Shown: positions 14,615 to 24,199 of the stretch, one piece after another
Layout: the number at the start of each line of letters is the position of its first letter
Numbering within the stretch: the stretch's first letter is position 1
Notes under the pieces: model-generated
The model's database searches: none
Seen by the model: only the letters and a program-made list of their open reading frames with translations
Told to the model about the DNA's origin: nothing
DNA from: an uncultured Bacteroidota bacterium
GTDB taxonomy: Bacteria; Bacteroidota; Bacteroidia; Bacteroidales; P3
Assembly: GCA_900545215.1 (NCBI GenBank)
Contig: UQXW01000028.1
Location: 1-28,167 of the forward strand
Reading direction: 5' to 3'
Length of the DNA: 28,167 nt
Position numbers and translations under genes: made by a program

Positions 14615-16132
14615 TTATTCCTTATTAGCTTGCGCAATGAGTTTTTTGCCTTTTTCTATGGCTTCTTCGATTGTTCCTACCAACATAAAGGCTGCCTCTG
14701 GGTATTGATCGACTTCTCCGTCCATTATCATGTTAAAGCCTTTTATCGTATCCTCTATTGAAACGAAAGCTCCCGGAATGCCTGTGAATTGTTCGGCTAC
14801 ATGGAACGGTTGCGAAAGAAAACGTTGTACACGTCTTGCTCTTGCAACGACCAATTTGTCCTCTTCGGATAATTCTTCCATACCCAAGATGGCTATTATA
14901 TCTTGCAATTCGGTATATCTTTGAAGCAAGGCTTTCACTCTTTGTGCGGTGTTGTAGTGTTCTTCTCCTACGATATCAGGCGTCAAAATTCTGGAATTGG
15001 ATTCCAAAGGGTCAACGGCAGGATATATACCAAGCTCGGAGATTTTTCTGCTCAACACCGTTTGAGCGTCAAGGTGAGCAAAGGTTGTTGCCGGTGCAGG
15101 GTCGGTAAGGTCGTCCGCCGGTACATATACCGCTTGAACGGATGTAATGGAACCGCGGTTCGTCGATGTAATTCTTTCCTGCATGACACCCATTTCGGAA
15201 GCCAATGTCGGTTGATAACCCACGGCAGAAGGCATACGTCCGAGCAATGCGGATACTTCACTTCCCGCTTGGGTGAAACGGAATATGTTGTCGATGAACA
15301 GCAATATGTCTTTTCCGCCCGTGTTTTCGTCTCCGTCTCTGTAATATTCGGCAACGGTCAATCCCGATAGAGCAACTCTCGCTCTTGCTCCCGGCGGCTC
15401 GTTCATCTGTCCGAATACCAGTGTACATTTACTGTCTTTCAATGCTTGCGTATCTACTTTCGACAAATCCCAACCGCCTTTCAACATGTCTTCTTTAAAC
15501 TCTTCGCCATACGAAATAACCCCGCTCTCTATCATTTCTCTCAAAAGGTCGTTTCCTTCACGGGTTCTTTCTCCGACACCTGCAAAAACGGATTGTCCCG
15601 AATACTGTTTGGCTATGTTGTTTATCATCTCCTGAATGAAAACAGTCTTACCTACTCCGGCTCCGCCGAAAAGACCGATTTTACCTCCTTTTGCATACGG
15701 TTCAATCAGGTCGATGACTTTTACGCCTGTGTATAAGATTTCTGTCGAAGAAGACAAATTCTCGAATTTAGGCGGTTCCCTGTGTATCGGATAGGATTTT
15801 TCGCCCTTTACAGGCTTGATTCCATCGATTGTCTGACCGATTACATTGAATAAACGACCGTTTATATCTTCACCAACCGGCATGGAAATCGGCTTGCCGA
15901 GGTTTTCGACCTCCAAGCCTCTTTGAAGACCGTCCGTGGAATCCATTGCGATTGTTCTGACCGTGTTTTCGCCAATATCTTGTTGGCACTCCAAAATCAA
16001 CTCACTGCCATCATGTTTTCTGACTCTGAGTGCGTCATATATATTCGGCAAAGTCTGTTCTGCCGGAAAACTCACATCAATCACCGCTCCGATGATTTGA
16101 GAAATTCTTCCTCTGCTTACTACATTACTCAT
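14615..16132 (-). CDS. atpD: F1Fo ATP synthase beta subunit
   Basis: A 505-residue catalytic subunit. It begins with RGRISQIIGAVIDVSFP (beta-barrel). The P-loop is GGAGVGKT, followed by the GERTREGNDL arginine/glutamate segment and the ALSGLTVAEYYRD and FIDNIFRFTQAGSEVSALLGRMPSAVGYQ catalytic region. It converts ADP and Pi to ATP in the F1 head. Only atpC accompanies it: there is no alpha, gamma, delta or Fo gene on either side, so the synthase genes are split over at least two loci. A weak -7 element lies upstream (16179-16172). Confidence 0.98.
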   Translation of the reverse strand: MSNVVSRGRISQIIGAVIDVSFPAEQTLPNIYDALRVRKHDGSELILECQQDIGENTVRTIAMDSTDGLQRGLEVENLGKPISMPVGEDINGRLFNVIGQTIDGIKPVKGEKSYPIHREPPKFENLSSSTEILYTGVKVIDLIEPYAKGGKIGLFGGAGVGKTVFIQEMINNIAKQYSGQSVFAGVGERTREGNDLLREMIESGVISYGEEFKEDMLKGGWDLSKVDTQALKDSKCTLVFGQMNEPPGARARVALSGLTVAEYYRDGDENTGGKDILLFIDNIFRFTQAGSEVSALLGRMPSAVGYQPTLASEMGVMQERITSTNRGSITSVQAVYVPADDLTDPAPATTFAHLDAQTVLSRKISELGIYPAVDPLESNSRILTPDIVGEEHYNTAQRVKALLQRYTELQDIIAILGMEELSEEDKLVVARARRVQRFLSQPFHVAEQFTGIPGAFVSIEDTIKGFNMIMDGEVDQYPEAAFMLVGTIEEAIEKGKKLIAQANKE

Positions 16133-16171
16133 AGTATTCTGTGCTTTTATGAATCAGGTTGCGAATATACA

Positions 16172-16179
16172 CTTTTTCG
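16172..16179 (-). promoter_or_regulatory. Possible -7 element of atpDC
   Basis: TATATTCG on the minus strand matches TAnnTTTG with one mismatch. A TTTG at 16199-16196 lies 16 nt upstream, shorter than usual. The leader would be about 35 nt. The rest of the gap to tadA (16180-16360) shows no gene. Confidence 0.35.
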
Positions 16180-16360
16180 TTGACACAAAGCCTTTTGAAG
16201 AAGAATAATTTGCAAAGAAGGATTTCATTGCCGTATAAATCAATTCGTTGCATTCAATCTAAATTTCTGTTTCCGATAATACGAAAGCATCTTCGTCCCT
16301 TTCTTTTCCATTCCCGTCAAAACGTACTTTCCCAAGCAGTTCGGTTCTTTGTTTTTTTCT

Positions 16361-16368
16361 TACCTTTG
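16361..16368 (+). promoter_or_regulatory. Bacteroidota -7 element of tadA-rel
   Basis: TACCTTTG, 25 nt before the ATG at 16394. A TTCG at 16340-16343 could be a poor -33 (17 nt). It rules out the in-frame TTG at 16349 as the start. Confidence 0.65.
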
Positions 16369-16393
16369 CTTCTCGAAAAAACAAAAACCGAAC

Positions 16394-16843
16394 ATGGGTA
16401 TTTTGGAATACGATGACGAGTATTTTATGCGTATTGCATTGACAGAAGCAGAAGCGGCATTGAGCGAGGGCGAAGTTCCGGTTGGCGGTGTCATTGTCTG
16501 CTCGGATAAAATCATAGCAAAAGGGCATAATATGGTTATGAGACTGAACGATCCCACCGCTCACACGGAAATGCAGTTGATTACATGTGCAACAGATTAC
16601 TTCGGAAGCAGATATTTGCAGGATTGCACTCTCTATGTTACCTTGGAACCTTGCGTCATGTGTGCAGGGGCTTTGTACTGGTCGCAGATAGGACGGGTGG
16701 TATTCGGAGCAGCCGACCCCAAACGGGGAGCATCTCATGTCGGAAGTTTGATTTATCACCCGCAAACAAAGATTACCGGCGGGGTATTGGAAGATGAATG
16801 TTCCAAGATATTGAAAGATTTTTTTGCAGGCAGGAGGATTTGA
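16394..16843 (+). CDS. tadA: tRNA-specific adenosine deaminase TadA
   Basis: 149 residues from MGILEYDDEYFMRIAL. This zinc deaminase converts adenosine-34 to inosine in tRNA-Arg(ACG). Zinc and catalytic residues are visible: the HxE motif as DPTAHTEMQLI (usually HAE) and EPCVMCAGAL with the PCxxC cysteines. GEVPVGGVIV is the conserved N-terminal strand. The longer frame from TTG 16349 would start upstream of the predicted transcription start, so ATG 16394 was chosen. A guanine deaminase is a less likely alternative. The stop lies one base before the rel ATG, and the last codons contain the AGGAGGA that probably serves rel. Confidence 0.92.
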   Translation: MGILEYDDEYFMRIALTEAEAALSEGEVPVGGVIVCSDKIIAKGHNMVMRLNDPTAHTEMQLITCATDYFGSRYLQDCTLYVTLEPCVMCAGALYWSQIGRVVFGAADPKRGASHVGSLIYHPQTKITGGVLEDECSKILKDFFAGRRI

Positions 16844-16844
16844 T

Positions 16845-19073
16845 ATGTATGTAATAGACGAGAAAGCGGAAAGGACGGAAATCCTTAGGAGATACAAACA
16901 CATAATGAGAGTTGTGTCGGACAGTGCAAGCAATGATGAAAAACGGCAGATACGAAAAGCCTTTACCGTTGCAATGAACGCACACTCCATGGTGAGACGC
17001 AAAACAGGAGAACCATATATTTATCACCCCTTGGAGGTTGCAAGAATTGCTGCCGAGGATTTGGGTTTGGGTGCGACAGCGGTTGTTTGCGCCCTTTTGC
17101 ATGATGTTGTCGAGGATACGGAATATACTTTGGAAGATATAGAACATATTTTCGATGCCAAGGTTGCCCAGATTATCGACGGGCTTACCAAGATTGACGG
17201 CGTTTTCGACTATGCTACCAACTCGATACAGAGCGAGAATTTCAAGAAGTTGCTGACAGCCATGGGCGATGACGTGAGAGTAATCCTTCTGAAACTCTGC
17301 GACAGGCTTCATAATATGCGAACATTGGAAAGCATGCCTGAGAACAAACAACTCAAAATCGCTTCCGAAACCCAGCAACTCTATGTGCCGTTGGCTCACC
17401 GTCTCGGACTATACAAGATAAAAAGCGAGCTGGAAGACCTCGCCACAAAATACATCAACCCCAAGGCATACAACGAAATCAATTCCCGATTGAAGGACAC
17501 CGAGCAGGAACGTAACGAGTTTATACATAAATTCGCCGAACCCATAAAACAGAAACTGACGGAGAAAGGCTATAAATTCACCGTCTCCGGCAGAGTAAAA
17601 TCCATCACATCCATTCTCGGCAAAATAGAAAAGAAAGGCGTCAAGTTTGAAGAGATTTACGACATCTTCGCCATACGTATCATATTGGACGTTCCGCAAG
17701 AGGTCGAAAAGGAAAGCTGCTTTGCCGTTTACTCGATAATCTCTTCCATGTACCAACAGCGTTTGGGCAGGTTCAGAGATTGGCTTACCAATCCCAAAAG
17801 CAACGGTTACGAAGCACTTCATTGTACCGTAATGAGCAATCAGGGCAAATGGGTGGAGGTACAGATAAGAAGCAAGAGAATGGACGAAGTTGCGGAAAAG
17901 GGTTTGGCTGCACATTACAAATATAAGGAAGTACAGGAGGGTGAATTGGACGATAAACTCGACGTATGGCTTTCTCAGGTTCGGGAACTCTTGGACAACG
18001 AATCCTCTAATGCCGTGGATTTTGTCAACGATTTCAAGTTGGATGTCATCACCGACCAAATAACCGTTTTCACCCCGAAAGGCAAACCTGTCAATCTGCC
18101 CGTCGGTGCAACCGTTTTGGATTTTGCATATAACGTCCACACAGATCTCGGAAATCGTTGCATGGGAGCCAAGGTCAACTATCGGGTTGTATCCGTGAAT
18201 TATCGATTGAGAGCAAGCGATCAGGTCGAAATAATAACCTCCAAGATTGTTCACCCCAAGGAAGAATGGTTGCAATTCGTCAAAACCTCCAAGGCTTCCA
18301 CGGAGATAAAGAAATACATAAGGGAATACCGCAACGGCTACCGTGCCGCCGGCACCGAGAAACTTAAAGAACTCTTTACCTCTCTTCATATCGAATACAC
18401 GGAAGGCAACATCGAACGCATGAGACAGTTCTCGAAGCAGGCAAATATGACGGATTTTCTATACTCCGTCTATGACAAACAAATCGGCGAAGAAGAAGTG
18501 CGACGCTGTTTTGCCAAACCTGAAAAGAACTCCGTATGGTTTTTTCTCCGCAATCCGTTCACTCCGAAAAAGAAAAACAATCAGGAAGAAACCCTCCGCG
18601 AAGAAATTTCAGAACAGGTCAAGGAAAATCCCGAACAAATCCTCATAGGAAAAGATGCCGATAAACTGCCATACAAAACGGCGAGTTGCTGTAACCCGTT
18701 GCCGGGAGACGACATTGTCGGACTTATACAGGAAGACTGCATAGAGGTTCACCGTTCCAACTGCCGCCAAGCGATAGACGAGATGAGCAAATACGGCAAT
18801 CGCATCATCAAAGCAAAGTGGCGGGAGAACGAAAAAATCACTTTCCTTGCAGGAATTAAAATCGTGGGCATAGACAGAAAAGGTCTCTTGCAGGATATTA
18901 CCCGAGTAATCTCCGAAGTATGGAATATAAATATCCGCGGTCTTGCAATGGAAAGTAGCGAAGGCATTGTGCAAGGCAGGTTGATGGTTTACATTTCCGA
19001 TGCCGACAATCTGAACAAACTTATAGAAAAATTGGAAGCCATAGACGGTGTGGAAAAAGTCCTCAGAATTTAG
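16845..19073 (+). CDS. Bifunctional (p)ppGpp synthetase/hydrolase (Rel/SpoT family)
   Basis: 742 residues. HD hydrolase domain: YIYHPLEVARI (His61), ALLHDVVEDT (His86-Asp87), KLCDRLHNMRT (Asp153). Synthetase domain ~245-365: GRVKSITSILGKI, IYDIFAIRII, and RFRDWLTNPKSNGYEALH. The RFRD at 309-312 corresponds to the basic RxKD-type motif of bifunctional enzymes, not the acidic ExDD of RelA, and the HD residues are intact, so both activities are expected. TGS follows (~400-460), then a conserved Cys pair (SCCNPLPGD), and a C-terminal ACT domain. ATG 16845 is preferred to TTG 16824 because AGGAGGA lies 6-8 nt upstream. It ends in an 11-bp convergent overlap with comF. Confidence 0.96.
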   Translation: MYVIDEKAERTEILRRYKHIMRVVSDSASNDEKRQIRKAFTVAMNAHSMVRRKTGEPYIYHPLEVARIAAEDLGLGATAVVCALLHDVVEDTEYTLEDIEHIFDAKVAQIIDGLTKIDGVFDYATNSIQSENFKKLLTAMGDDVRVILLKLCDRLHNMRTLESMPENKQLKIASETQQLYVPLAHRLGLYKIKSELEDLATKYINPKAYNEINSRLKDTEQERNEFIHKFAEPIKQKLTEKGYKFTVSGRVKSITSILGKIEKKGVKFEEIYDIFAIRIILDVPQEVEKESCFAVYSIISSMYQQRLGRFRDWLTNPKSNGYEALHCTVMSNQGKWVEVQIRSKRMDEVAEKGLAAHYKYKEVQEGELDDKLDVWLSQVRELLDNESSNAVDFVNDFKLDVITDQITVFTPKGKPVNLPVGATVLDFAYNVHTDLGNRCMGAKVNYRVVSVNYRLRASDQVEIITSKIVHPKEEWLQFVKTSKASTEIKKYIREYRNGYRAAGTEKLKELFTSLHIEYTEGNIERMRQFSKQANMTDFLYSVYDKQIGEEEVRRCFAKPEKNSVWFFLRNPFTPKKKNNQEETLREEISEQVKENPEQILIGKDADKLPYKTASCCNPLPGDDIVGLIQEDCIEVHRSNCRQAIDEMSKYGNRIIKAKWRENEKITFLAGIKIVGIDRKGLLQDITRVISEVWNINIRGLAMESSEGIVQGRLMVYISDADNLNKLIEKLEAIDGVEKVLRI

Positions 19074-19719
19074 ATCCCATCGACAGAAAAGCCAACGACA
19101 CCCTCAAATCCTCTATACCACGCAACACACCTAACAACTCATTCACGGTGGCGGAACTTGTGATTACATCATCTATGACAATCACCCTCTTGCCCTTGAG
19201 TTGCTCTCTCATCTTCTCGTTCAATGCAAAAGCACCTTTGATATTCTCCCACCTGTCCCTACTCTCCACCTGCGAAGTCCTCTTTCGTTTCGCCACGACA
19301 GCCTTTCGACATAGCGGAACGCCCAAATCTTTTGACAAAACGCCACCTAAGAACTCATTCTGATTGAACCCTCTTGACAAAAGCTCCCACCTGCTCATGG
19401 GAACAGGAATAATCCAATCCGCATTCCTTGCCCACTCGAACCTCTTCAATCGTTTTACCCACAACTTCGCAAGCACTCTTCCATAATAAAGCCGACCTCC
19501 ATACTTGAATTTCTCCAAAGCCGTTCTGCAAAACTTGAAATCCATGAATACATCATAATTCTCCACATTCAAACTTCCAACCCTATCCGCAAATTTAGCG
19601 AGAGGCACAAGATTAACCCCGAGTTTCCAAACACACCGAACGCACAAATCCTTCTCACCCTTTGCCAAAACCCTGTTGCAAAAGACACAACGCCTCGGGA
19701 ACAGAAATTCAAAAAACAT
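19063..19719 (-). CDS. comF: ComF family phosphoribosyltransferase-like protein
   Basis: 218 residues. An N-terminal zinc-ribbon with Cys11, Cys14, Cys26 and Cys29 (CVFC...CVRC) is followed by a type I PRTase domain. The domain has WIIPVPMSRWELLSRGFNQNEFLG, KRTSQVESRDRWENIKGAF and the PRPP loop VIVIDDVITSSATV. In naturally transformable bacteria ComF acts in handling incoming single-stranded DNA. Its presence here is only suggestive of competence, since the family is widespread. The ATG lies inside the end of the hydrolase gene (11-nt overlap), so the two are co-transcribed; the 3' end overlaps rel on the other strand. Confidence 0.92.
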   Translation of the reverse strand: MFFEFLFPRRCVFCNRVLAKGEKDLCVRCVWKLGVNLVPLAKFADRVGSLNVENYDVFMDFKFCRTALEKFKYGGRLYYGRVLAKLWVKRLKRFEWARNADWIIPVPMSRWELLSRGFNQNEFLGGVLSKDLGVPLCRKAVVAKRKRTSQVESRDRWENIKGAFALNEKMREQLKGKRVIVIDDVITSSATVNELLGVLRGIEDLRVSLAFLSMGSKF

Positions 19720-20980
19720 ACTCCTTTATGAAGTCTCTCATCAATGTCAAAACCTCGGGCGAGATGGTCTCCTCTATGTAAAAATACTCATTAGGCAAAC
19801 CCGTCTTGCAATGCTGGAACAAATGATTCAAATCCGGTAAAGTCATTACCTTGAAATGCTTGTTCCCCGCCTTTTTCAACGCCCTTTCGATAGCCGGAAG
19901 ATTTTGAGAAGCCGACACCTGCAAATCCCTCTCACCATTCAAAGCCAAGACCGGCACTTTCAACTTACTTAAATACACTTCCGGATTCAAATCCAGAAAG
20001 CACCTCATCCAAGCAGTCTGCAAGCCGGAAGCCGTATCTCTTCTTTTCAACTTCTCTATATTCTCCTCTATAACCTCTTTGCCATAACCCATTGCTCCGA
20101 GAACAGCCCTGTTCTGCTCTATCAACACATCCAAACCGCTGACACCCGTTCCGGCGAGCATAACGACAAATACAATATCCCCTCTCTCGCACGCCACAAT
20201 AGGAGCAATCACACCGCCCTCACTATGACCGACCAACCCGATTTTCCTCTTATCCACCTTAGGATGCGAAGCCATCAAATCCACAGCCGCCATCACATCA
20301 TTCACGAAATCAAGCGTTGTCGCCGTATCGAGCAACTCCTTTGCATTCTCTGCACCATACCCCCTGTCATCAAATCGCAAAACTGCAAAACCGTTCCTCG
20401 TCATATAATCCGCAATCACTGCAAAAGGCTTATGCTGAAACACCTCCTCATCTCTATTCTGCAAACCAGAACCCGAGATAAGCACAATTCCCGGGAACTT
20501 CTCCCCCTTTTTCGGATACGACAACGTCCCGTTGAATACGTAATCAACCCCTTTCACAGTGAAACTCACCTCCTCACAAATATAATCCTCCGTTTCCTCC
20601 GGTGTCTGAGGACGCTTCACGACACCTGCCTTTGCACCCTTTACCAAACACAAAGGCAATTTTGCACCACCTTGCGAGAAAATCCCGCACACACTGTCCC
20701 CCGTCTCGCTGAAACCTCCACGGAAAACAACCTTGGCACCCATCGAACTCACCGACAAAAGCAACGAATCATTTCTCAACCTCACCTTATCAGCCTCGAA
20801 CACCTCCTCCGTCTGAGCCGGCGACCCCATGAACGCCACCGTATCCGTTGCGAACCTCACCTCAAGCGTAATCGGCAAATCCATAACTCCCGTTTGCAAA
20901 ACCCCGCTCCAAAACTCCACCCTCTGAGCCATCGCATTAAAACCCGAAAACACCAAAAACAAAATCCAAAACTTTTTCAT
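19709..20980 (-). CDS. Secreted alpha/beta hydrolase (serine esterase/peptidase-like)
   Basis: 423 residues from MKKFWILFLVFSGFNAMAQ, a signal peptide of ~19 residues. An N-terminal beta-rich domain (~20-130) is followed by the hydrolase domain: oxyanion segment GIVLISGSGLQNRDE, FAVLRFDDRGYG, nucleophile elbow GHSEGG (Ser253), a late acidic residue in LALNGERDLQV, and the catalytic His in LPDLNHLFQ. The substrate is unknown; relatives act on esters or peptides in the periplasm. TTG 20989 also opens the frame, but the ATG at 20980 directly begins the signal peptide and follows a promoter at 21008-21001. Confidence 0.88.
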   Translation of the reverse strand: MKKFWILFLVFSGFNAMAQRVEFWSGVLQTGVMDLPITLEVRFATDTVAFMGSPAQTEEVFEADKVRLRNDSLLLSVSSMGAKVVFRGGFSETGDSVCGIFSQGGAKLPLCLVKGAKAGVVKRPQTPEETEDYICEEVSFTVKGVDYVFNGTLSYPKKGEKFPGIVLISGSGLQNRDEEVFQHKPFAVIADYMTRNGFAVLRFDDRGYGAENAKELLDTATTLDFVNDVMAAVDLMASHPKVDKRKIGLVGHSEGGVIAPIVACERGDIVFVVMLAGTGVSGLDVLIEQNRAVLGAMGYGKEVIEENIEKLKRRDTASGLQTAWMRCFLDLNPEVYLSKLKVPVLALNGERDLQVSASQNLPAIERALKKAGNKHFKVMTLPDLNHLFQHCKTGLPNEYFYIEETISPEVLTLMRDFIKEYVF

Positions 20981-21223
20981 GACAATCAAAATTTACCCTG
21001 CAAAGATACATAAAAACATAACATCGACAAGGAACCGATTATCGAAGCAATTACTGCCTCAAATACAATACCACTATCGGCTCTTTACACCATGCAAAGA
21101 CACTCTGAAAAACTCTGCTTCATTACTTCCCAATGAATACTCTTTCGCCAACTTTACGAAAGCAACAGATTAACCGACCGATAAATTGCATTTGCAAGTT
21201 TACCTCAGAGTTCCAACTTATAA
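20981..21223. other. Intergenic boundary between core genes and the R-M locus
   Basis: 243 nt between the hydrolase start and the hsdR stop. Apart from the hydrolase promoter, I see no gene, tRNA, terminator with a T-run or direct repeat that would mark an integration site. A 64-codon plus frame (20979-21173) is compositionally spurious. Confidence 0.5.
21001..21031 (-). promoter_or_regulatory. Promoter of the hydrolase-comF operon
   Basis: On the minus strand, -33 CTTG (21031-21028) and -7 TATCTTTG (21008-21001) are 19 nt apart. The ATG (20980) follows about 20 nt after the -7 element. This supports ATG over TTG 20989. Confidence 0.65.
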
Positions 21224-24187
21224 TTATCCTTGTGATACTTTGCTGTACACTTGTTGGAAAACCCTTTCATTGATGGCATTTTGGAAGTTCTTGTTGTCAA
21301 GATATTGACGACAGAACTCGGTACTTTCACTCATCATTTTGATAACAATACCCATCATGGAAGTAAAGCCTTGCTTTTGTGCGGTCTCCTTGTTGCTGTT
21401 CTTCGCTGCATTGACAAAGTTCCGGTCAGCTTGCAAGCGGTCCGGAAGACTGTCTATCTGAACTTTCACAGCTTCAATGTTTTGCCAGTGAATATCGTTG
21501 AATTGTTCAAGGATGTCACTAAGTTTAGCCATTTCCGGCTCTTTCTTGCCTCCTTTGCCTGTTCCCATTGGCATAGGGTCAACCTCCGTGTCCTTGTTCT
21601 CCAACTCTATCTTACGCTCGCTCATTTTCGTTACTTGCAGTTGGTCAAGGTCAATGCACTCCTCCAATCCGTCTGTAAAATCCTCGCCTTTAAGTTTCGG
21701 CAGTTTATGCACCAACAACATATAATAGGTGTTGAGCATTTCCCATTCCTTGCTGCAATATGGGGTTACGGCTGCAATGAACGGATAATAGCGCAAGAAT
21801 CCTTTTATGCAGCTCTTGCACTTGATTTGCGAGTTCTCGTCAAGTGTTTTGAAACGCTCCACCGACCTGTTTATAATCGGGTCAAGCTGCTCACGCTCCA
21901 CGCCACTCCAATATTTAATGTTCAAGTCACGAACCTCTTCCTCTGTATAGATTTTGTATTTCTCTATCTCGTCAGTTTGGTCATTGAGCTTATTTGGATC
22001 GGCTTCATCCGACAGAATTGTTGTCTTGTAGAACCGTTGGAACGATTTCTGTATCTTGTCCGTATCGTTGTAGAAGTCGAGTACGAATGTATCTCTTTTC
22101 AGCGGATGGCAACGGTTCAAGCGTGACAGGGTTTGCACAGCCGCAACATCAGAAAGTTCCTTGTCAACGTACATCGAATGCAGTAGTGGTTGATCATAGC
22201 CAGTCTGAAACTTGTCGGCAACTACCAATATTCTGTATGGGTCTTCACCCATGTTCTCCTCAATATCCTTTGAAGAGAAACCATTGATGTCGGCTTCGGA
22301 CACCTGCTTGCCATTGTATTCCTTACTGCCTGAAAATGCAACAATCGCCCTGTACGGACTTTTGCGTTCCTTCAACAAAGTCTCTATCTCATAGTAAAAA
22401 CTGATTGCCCTCAATATGCTGCTGGTCACTACCATCGCCCTTGCCTGTCCACCGATTTTCCCTTTGTCCAATACAGCCGTGTGGAAATGGTTGACGATGA
22501 TTGCTGCTTTCTGCCTTATCGTCTCGGGACGGCTTTCCACATACGCACGGATTTTCTTCTGTGCCTCCTTTTGGTCAAACTCCGGGTCGCCCTTTACAGT
22601 CTTTATTACCTTGTAGAAGCTGGCGTATGTGGTATAGTTCTTCAACACATCCATAATAAAACCTTCTTCTATGGCTTGCTTCATTGTGTATTCATGAAAC
22701 GGCAGATGTTGCACCTTGCCGTCTGGCTGTGGACAGGGGGTACCGAACATTTGCAGAGTCTTAGGCTTTGGTGTTGCCGTGAATGCGTAGTAGTTAGCAT
22801 TCTTCACCATCTTGCGACCCTCGATTATTGCGTTGAGTTTGTCTTCAAGGTCTTCCTCGTCTTTAGCGACATTTCCCGACAGTGCAATGTTCATTTTGGC
22901 AGACAGTGAGCCGTTCTGACTGCTGTGTGCCTCATCGATGATGATGCCGAAATGCTTGTTCTTCAATTCCGAGCCTATCGCTTCGAGTATGTACGGAAAC
23001 TTATGCACTATAGTGATGATTATCTTCTTGCCGTCTTGTAAGGCATCTTTCAATGTCTGTGAAGAGTCCGCCCAATCCACGAGATTTGACAACCGCTTGA
23101 AAGAGTTGATGTTGTCACGAATCTGAGTATCGAGGTTTACACGGTCGGTCACGACAATCACAGTGTCCAAGATAGGTGTTGTGCCGTCAAGCAGTCCCAC
23201 AAGTTGGTACGCAAGCCACGTGATGGAGTTGCTCTTGCCGCTACCTGCCGAATGTTGGATAAGGAACTTCTGCCCAACACCGCCCTCACGTGTGGCTTTG
23301 AGAAGTTGACGCACGCAGTCAAGCTGATGGTTGCGAGGCCAGATGATGCTCTCTACCGTTTTCTTTTCCTTTTTGCCTGTCTTCTTGTTCTTTACCTCTT
23401 TCTCCTTGAATGTTATTTGGGCATAGTTTTCCAATATATCAGAGAGTGAGTACTTGCCGAGAATATCCTCCCACAGGTAGGCTGTGCGTACTCCATTCGG
23501 ATTGACAGGATTTCCTGCACCGCCATTCACTCCTTTGTTGAAAGGCAGAAACCAAGAGGCATTTCCTTTCAACTCGGTACACATCATAATGTCGTCATCG
23601 TCCACGGCAAAGTGTACGGTACAGCGGCGTTTCTGCAAAATAAGTGCTGTTGGGTCTGCTTTAGGGTCTCGGTCTTCCTTGTATTGCTTGATGGCATTCT
23701 CCACAGTCTGCCCTGTATAATGGTTCTTCAGTTCCATTGTCATGACGGGCAGACCATTAAGCGATACATATACGTCGATGCTGTCCGTCTTTTCCTTACT
23801 ATAATAGAGTTGTCGGGTAACACAGAATATGTTCTTGTCGTAATATTGCTGTGCAGTTGGGTTGAGTGCCGATGGAGTGGGATAATACATATCAAATATC
23901 TCGGATATGTACTTGAACCCCTTGCGCAACACATCCGTCACGCCACGCTTGCTTAGGGCAGCACTGAGCCTGCTGAAAAACTTGCGCTCTTCAGTAGGAG
24001 AAGCGAAACACGCTGTGTTCTCCACTTTTTCTTTTTGGGTGGAGAGGATAAATCGTTTCACTCGTTCTGTGTCCAGTCCATACTCCTTGTTGTAGTCGCT
24101 GGACATGCCTTCCTCATAACCTTGTTGGTCACGAAGATGACTGACGAGTATTGTTTCAAGTTCTTTCTCTGATATGTCTGTTGGCAT
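21224..24187 (-). CDS. hsdR: Type I restriction enzyme R subunit (HsdR)
   Basis: 987 residues, normal for HsdR. The N-terminal PD-(D/E)xK nuclease has Asp138 and Glu152-Lys154 (SIDVYVSLNGLPVMTMELKN). The SF2 translocase has Walker A SAGSGKS (313-319), VVTDRVNLDTQI, the DEAH box (418-421), FTATPKP, and the late motif TGYDQPLLHSMYVDK. The C-terminal helical region should bind the methyltransferase core. It cuts unmodified DNA at a distance after translocation. Its ATG is 12 nt downstream of the 72-residue gene, so it is expressed from the same minus-strand transcript as hsdS and the small-gene module. All key motifs look intact. Confidence 0.97.
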   Translation of the reverse strand: MPTDISEKELETILVSHLRDQQGYEEGMSSDYNKEYGLDTERVKRFILSTQKEKVENTACFASPTEERKFFSRLSAALSKRGVTDVLRKGFKYISEIFDMYYPTPSALNPTAQQYYDKNIFCVTRQLYYSKEKTDSIDVYVSLNGLPVMTMELKNHYTGQTVENAIKQYKEDRDPKADPTALILQKRRCTVHFAVDDDDIMMCTELKGNASWFLPFNKGVNGGAGNPVNPNGVRTAYLWEDILGKYSLSDILENYAQITFKEKEVKNKKTGKKEKKTVESIIWPRNHQLDCVRQLLKATREGGVGQKFLIQHSAGSGKSNSITWLAYQLVGLLDGTTPILDTVIVVTDRVNLDTQIRDNINSFKRLSNLVDWADSSQTLKDALQDGKKIIITIVHKFPYILEAIGSELKNKHFGIIIDEAHSSQNGSLSAKMNIALSGNVAKDEEDLEDKLNAIIEGRKMVKNANYYAFTATPKPKTLQMFGTPCPQPDGKVQHLPFHEYTMKQAIEEGFIMDVLKNYTTYASFYKVIKTVKGDPEFDQKEAQKKIRAYVESRPETIRQKAAIIVNHFHTAVLDKGKIGGQARAMVVTSSILRAISFYYEIETLLKERKSPYRAIVAFSGSKEYNGKQVSEADINGFSSKDIEENMGEDPYRILVVADKFQTGYDQPLLHSMYVDKELSDVAAVQTLSRLNRCHPLKRDTFVLDFYNDTDKIQKSFQRFYKTTILSDEADPNKLNDQTDEIEKYKIYTEEEVRDLNIKYWSGVEREQLDPIINRSVERFKTLDENSQIKCKSCIKGFLRYYPFIAAVTPYCSKEWEMLNTYYMLLVHKLPKLKGEDFTDGLEECIDLDQLQVTKMSERKIELENKDTEVDPMPMGTGKGGKKEPEMAKLSDILEQFNDIHWQNIEAVKVQIDSLPDRLQADRNFVNAAKNSNKETAQKQGFTSMMGIVIKMMSESTEFCRQYLDNKNFQNAINERVFQQVYSKVSQG

Positions 24188-24199
24188 AACTTCTTCTGT

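Noticed and set aside
17409..18389. 326-codon minus frame within rel
   Set aside because: Antisense shadow of the Rel synthetase/TGS region; Phe- and Gly-rich with no motif.
20979..21173. 64-codon plus frame between the hydrolase and hsdR
   Set aside because: It starts over the hydrolase start codon, spans its promoter in reverse, and its product is a random polar mix.
21181..21223. Possible attachment site or terminator after hsdR
   Set aside because: The only symmetry is a 5-bp palindrome (TTGCA-TT-TGCAA) without a T-run, and no matching direct repeat was seen elsewhere in the window.
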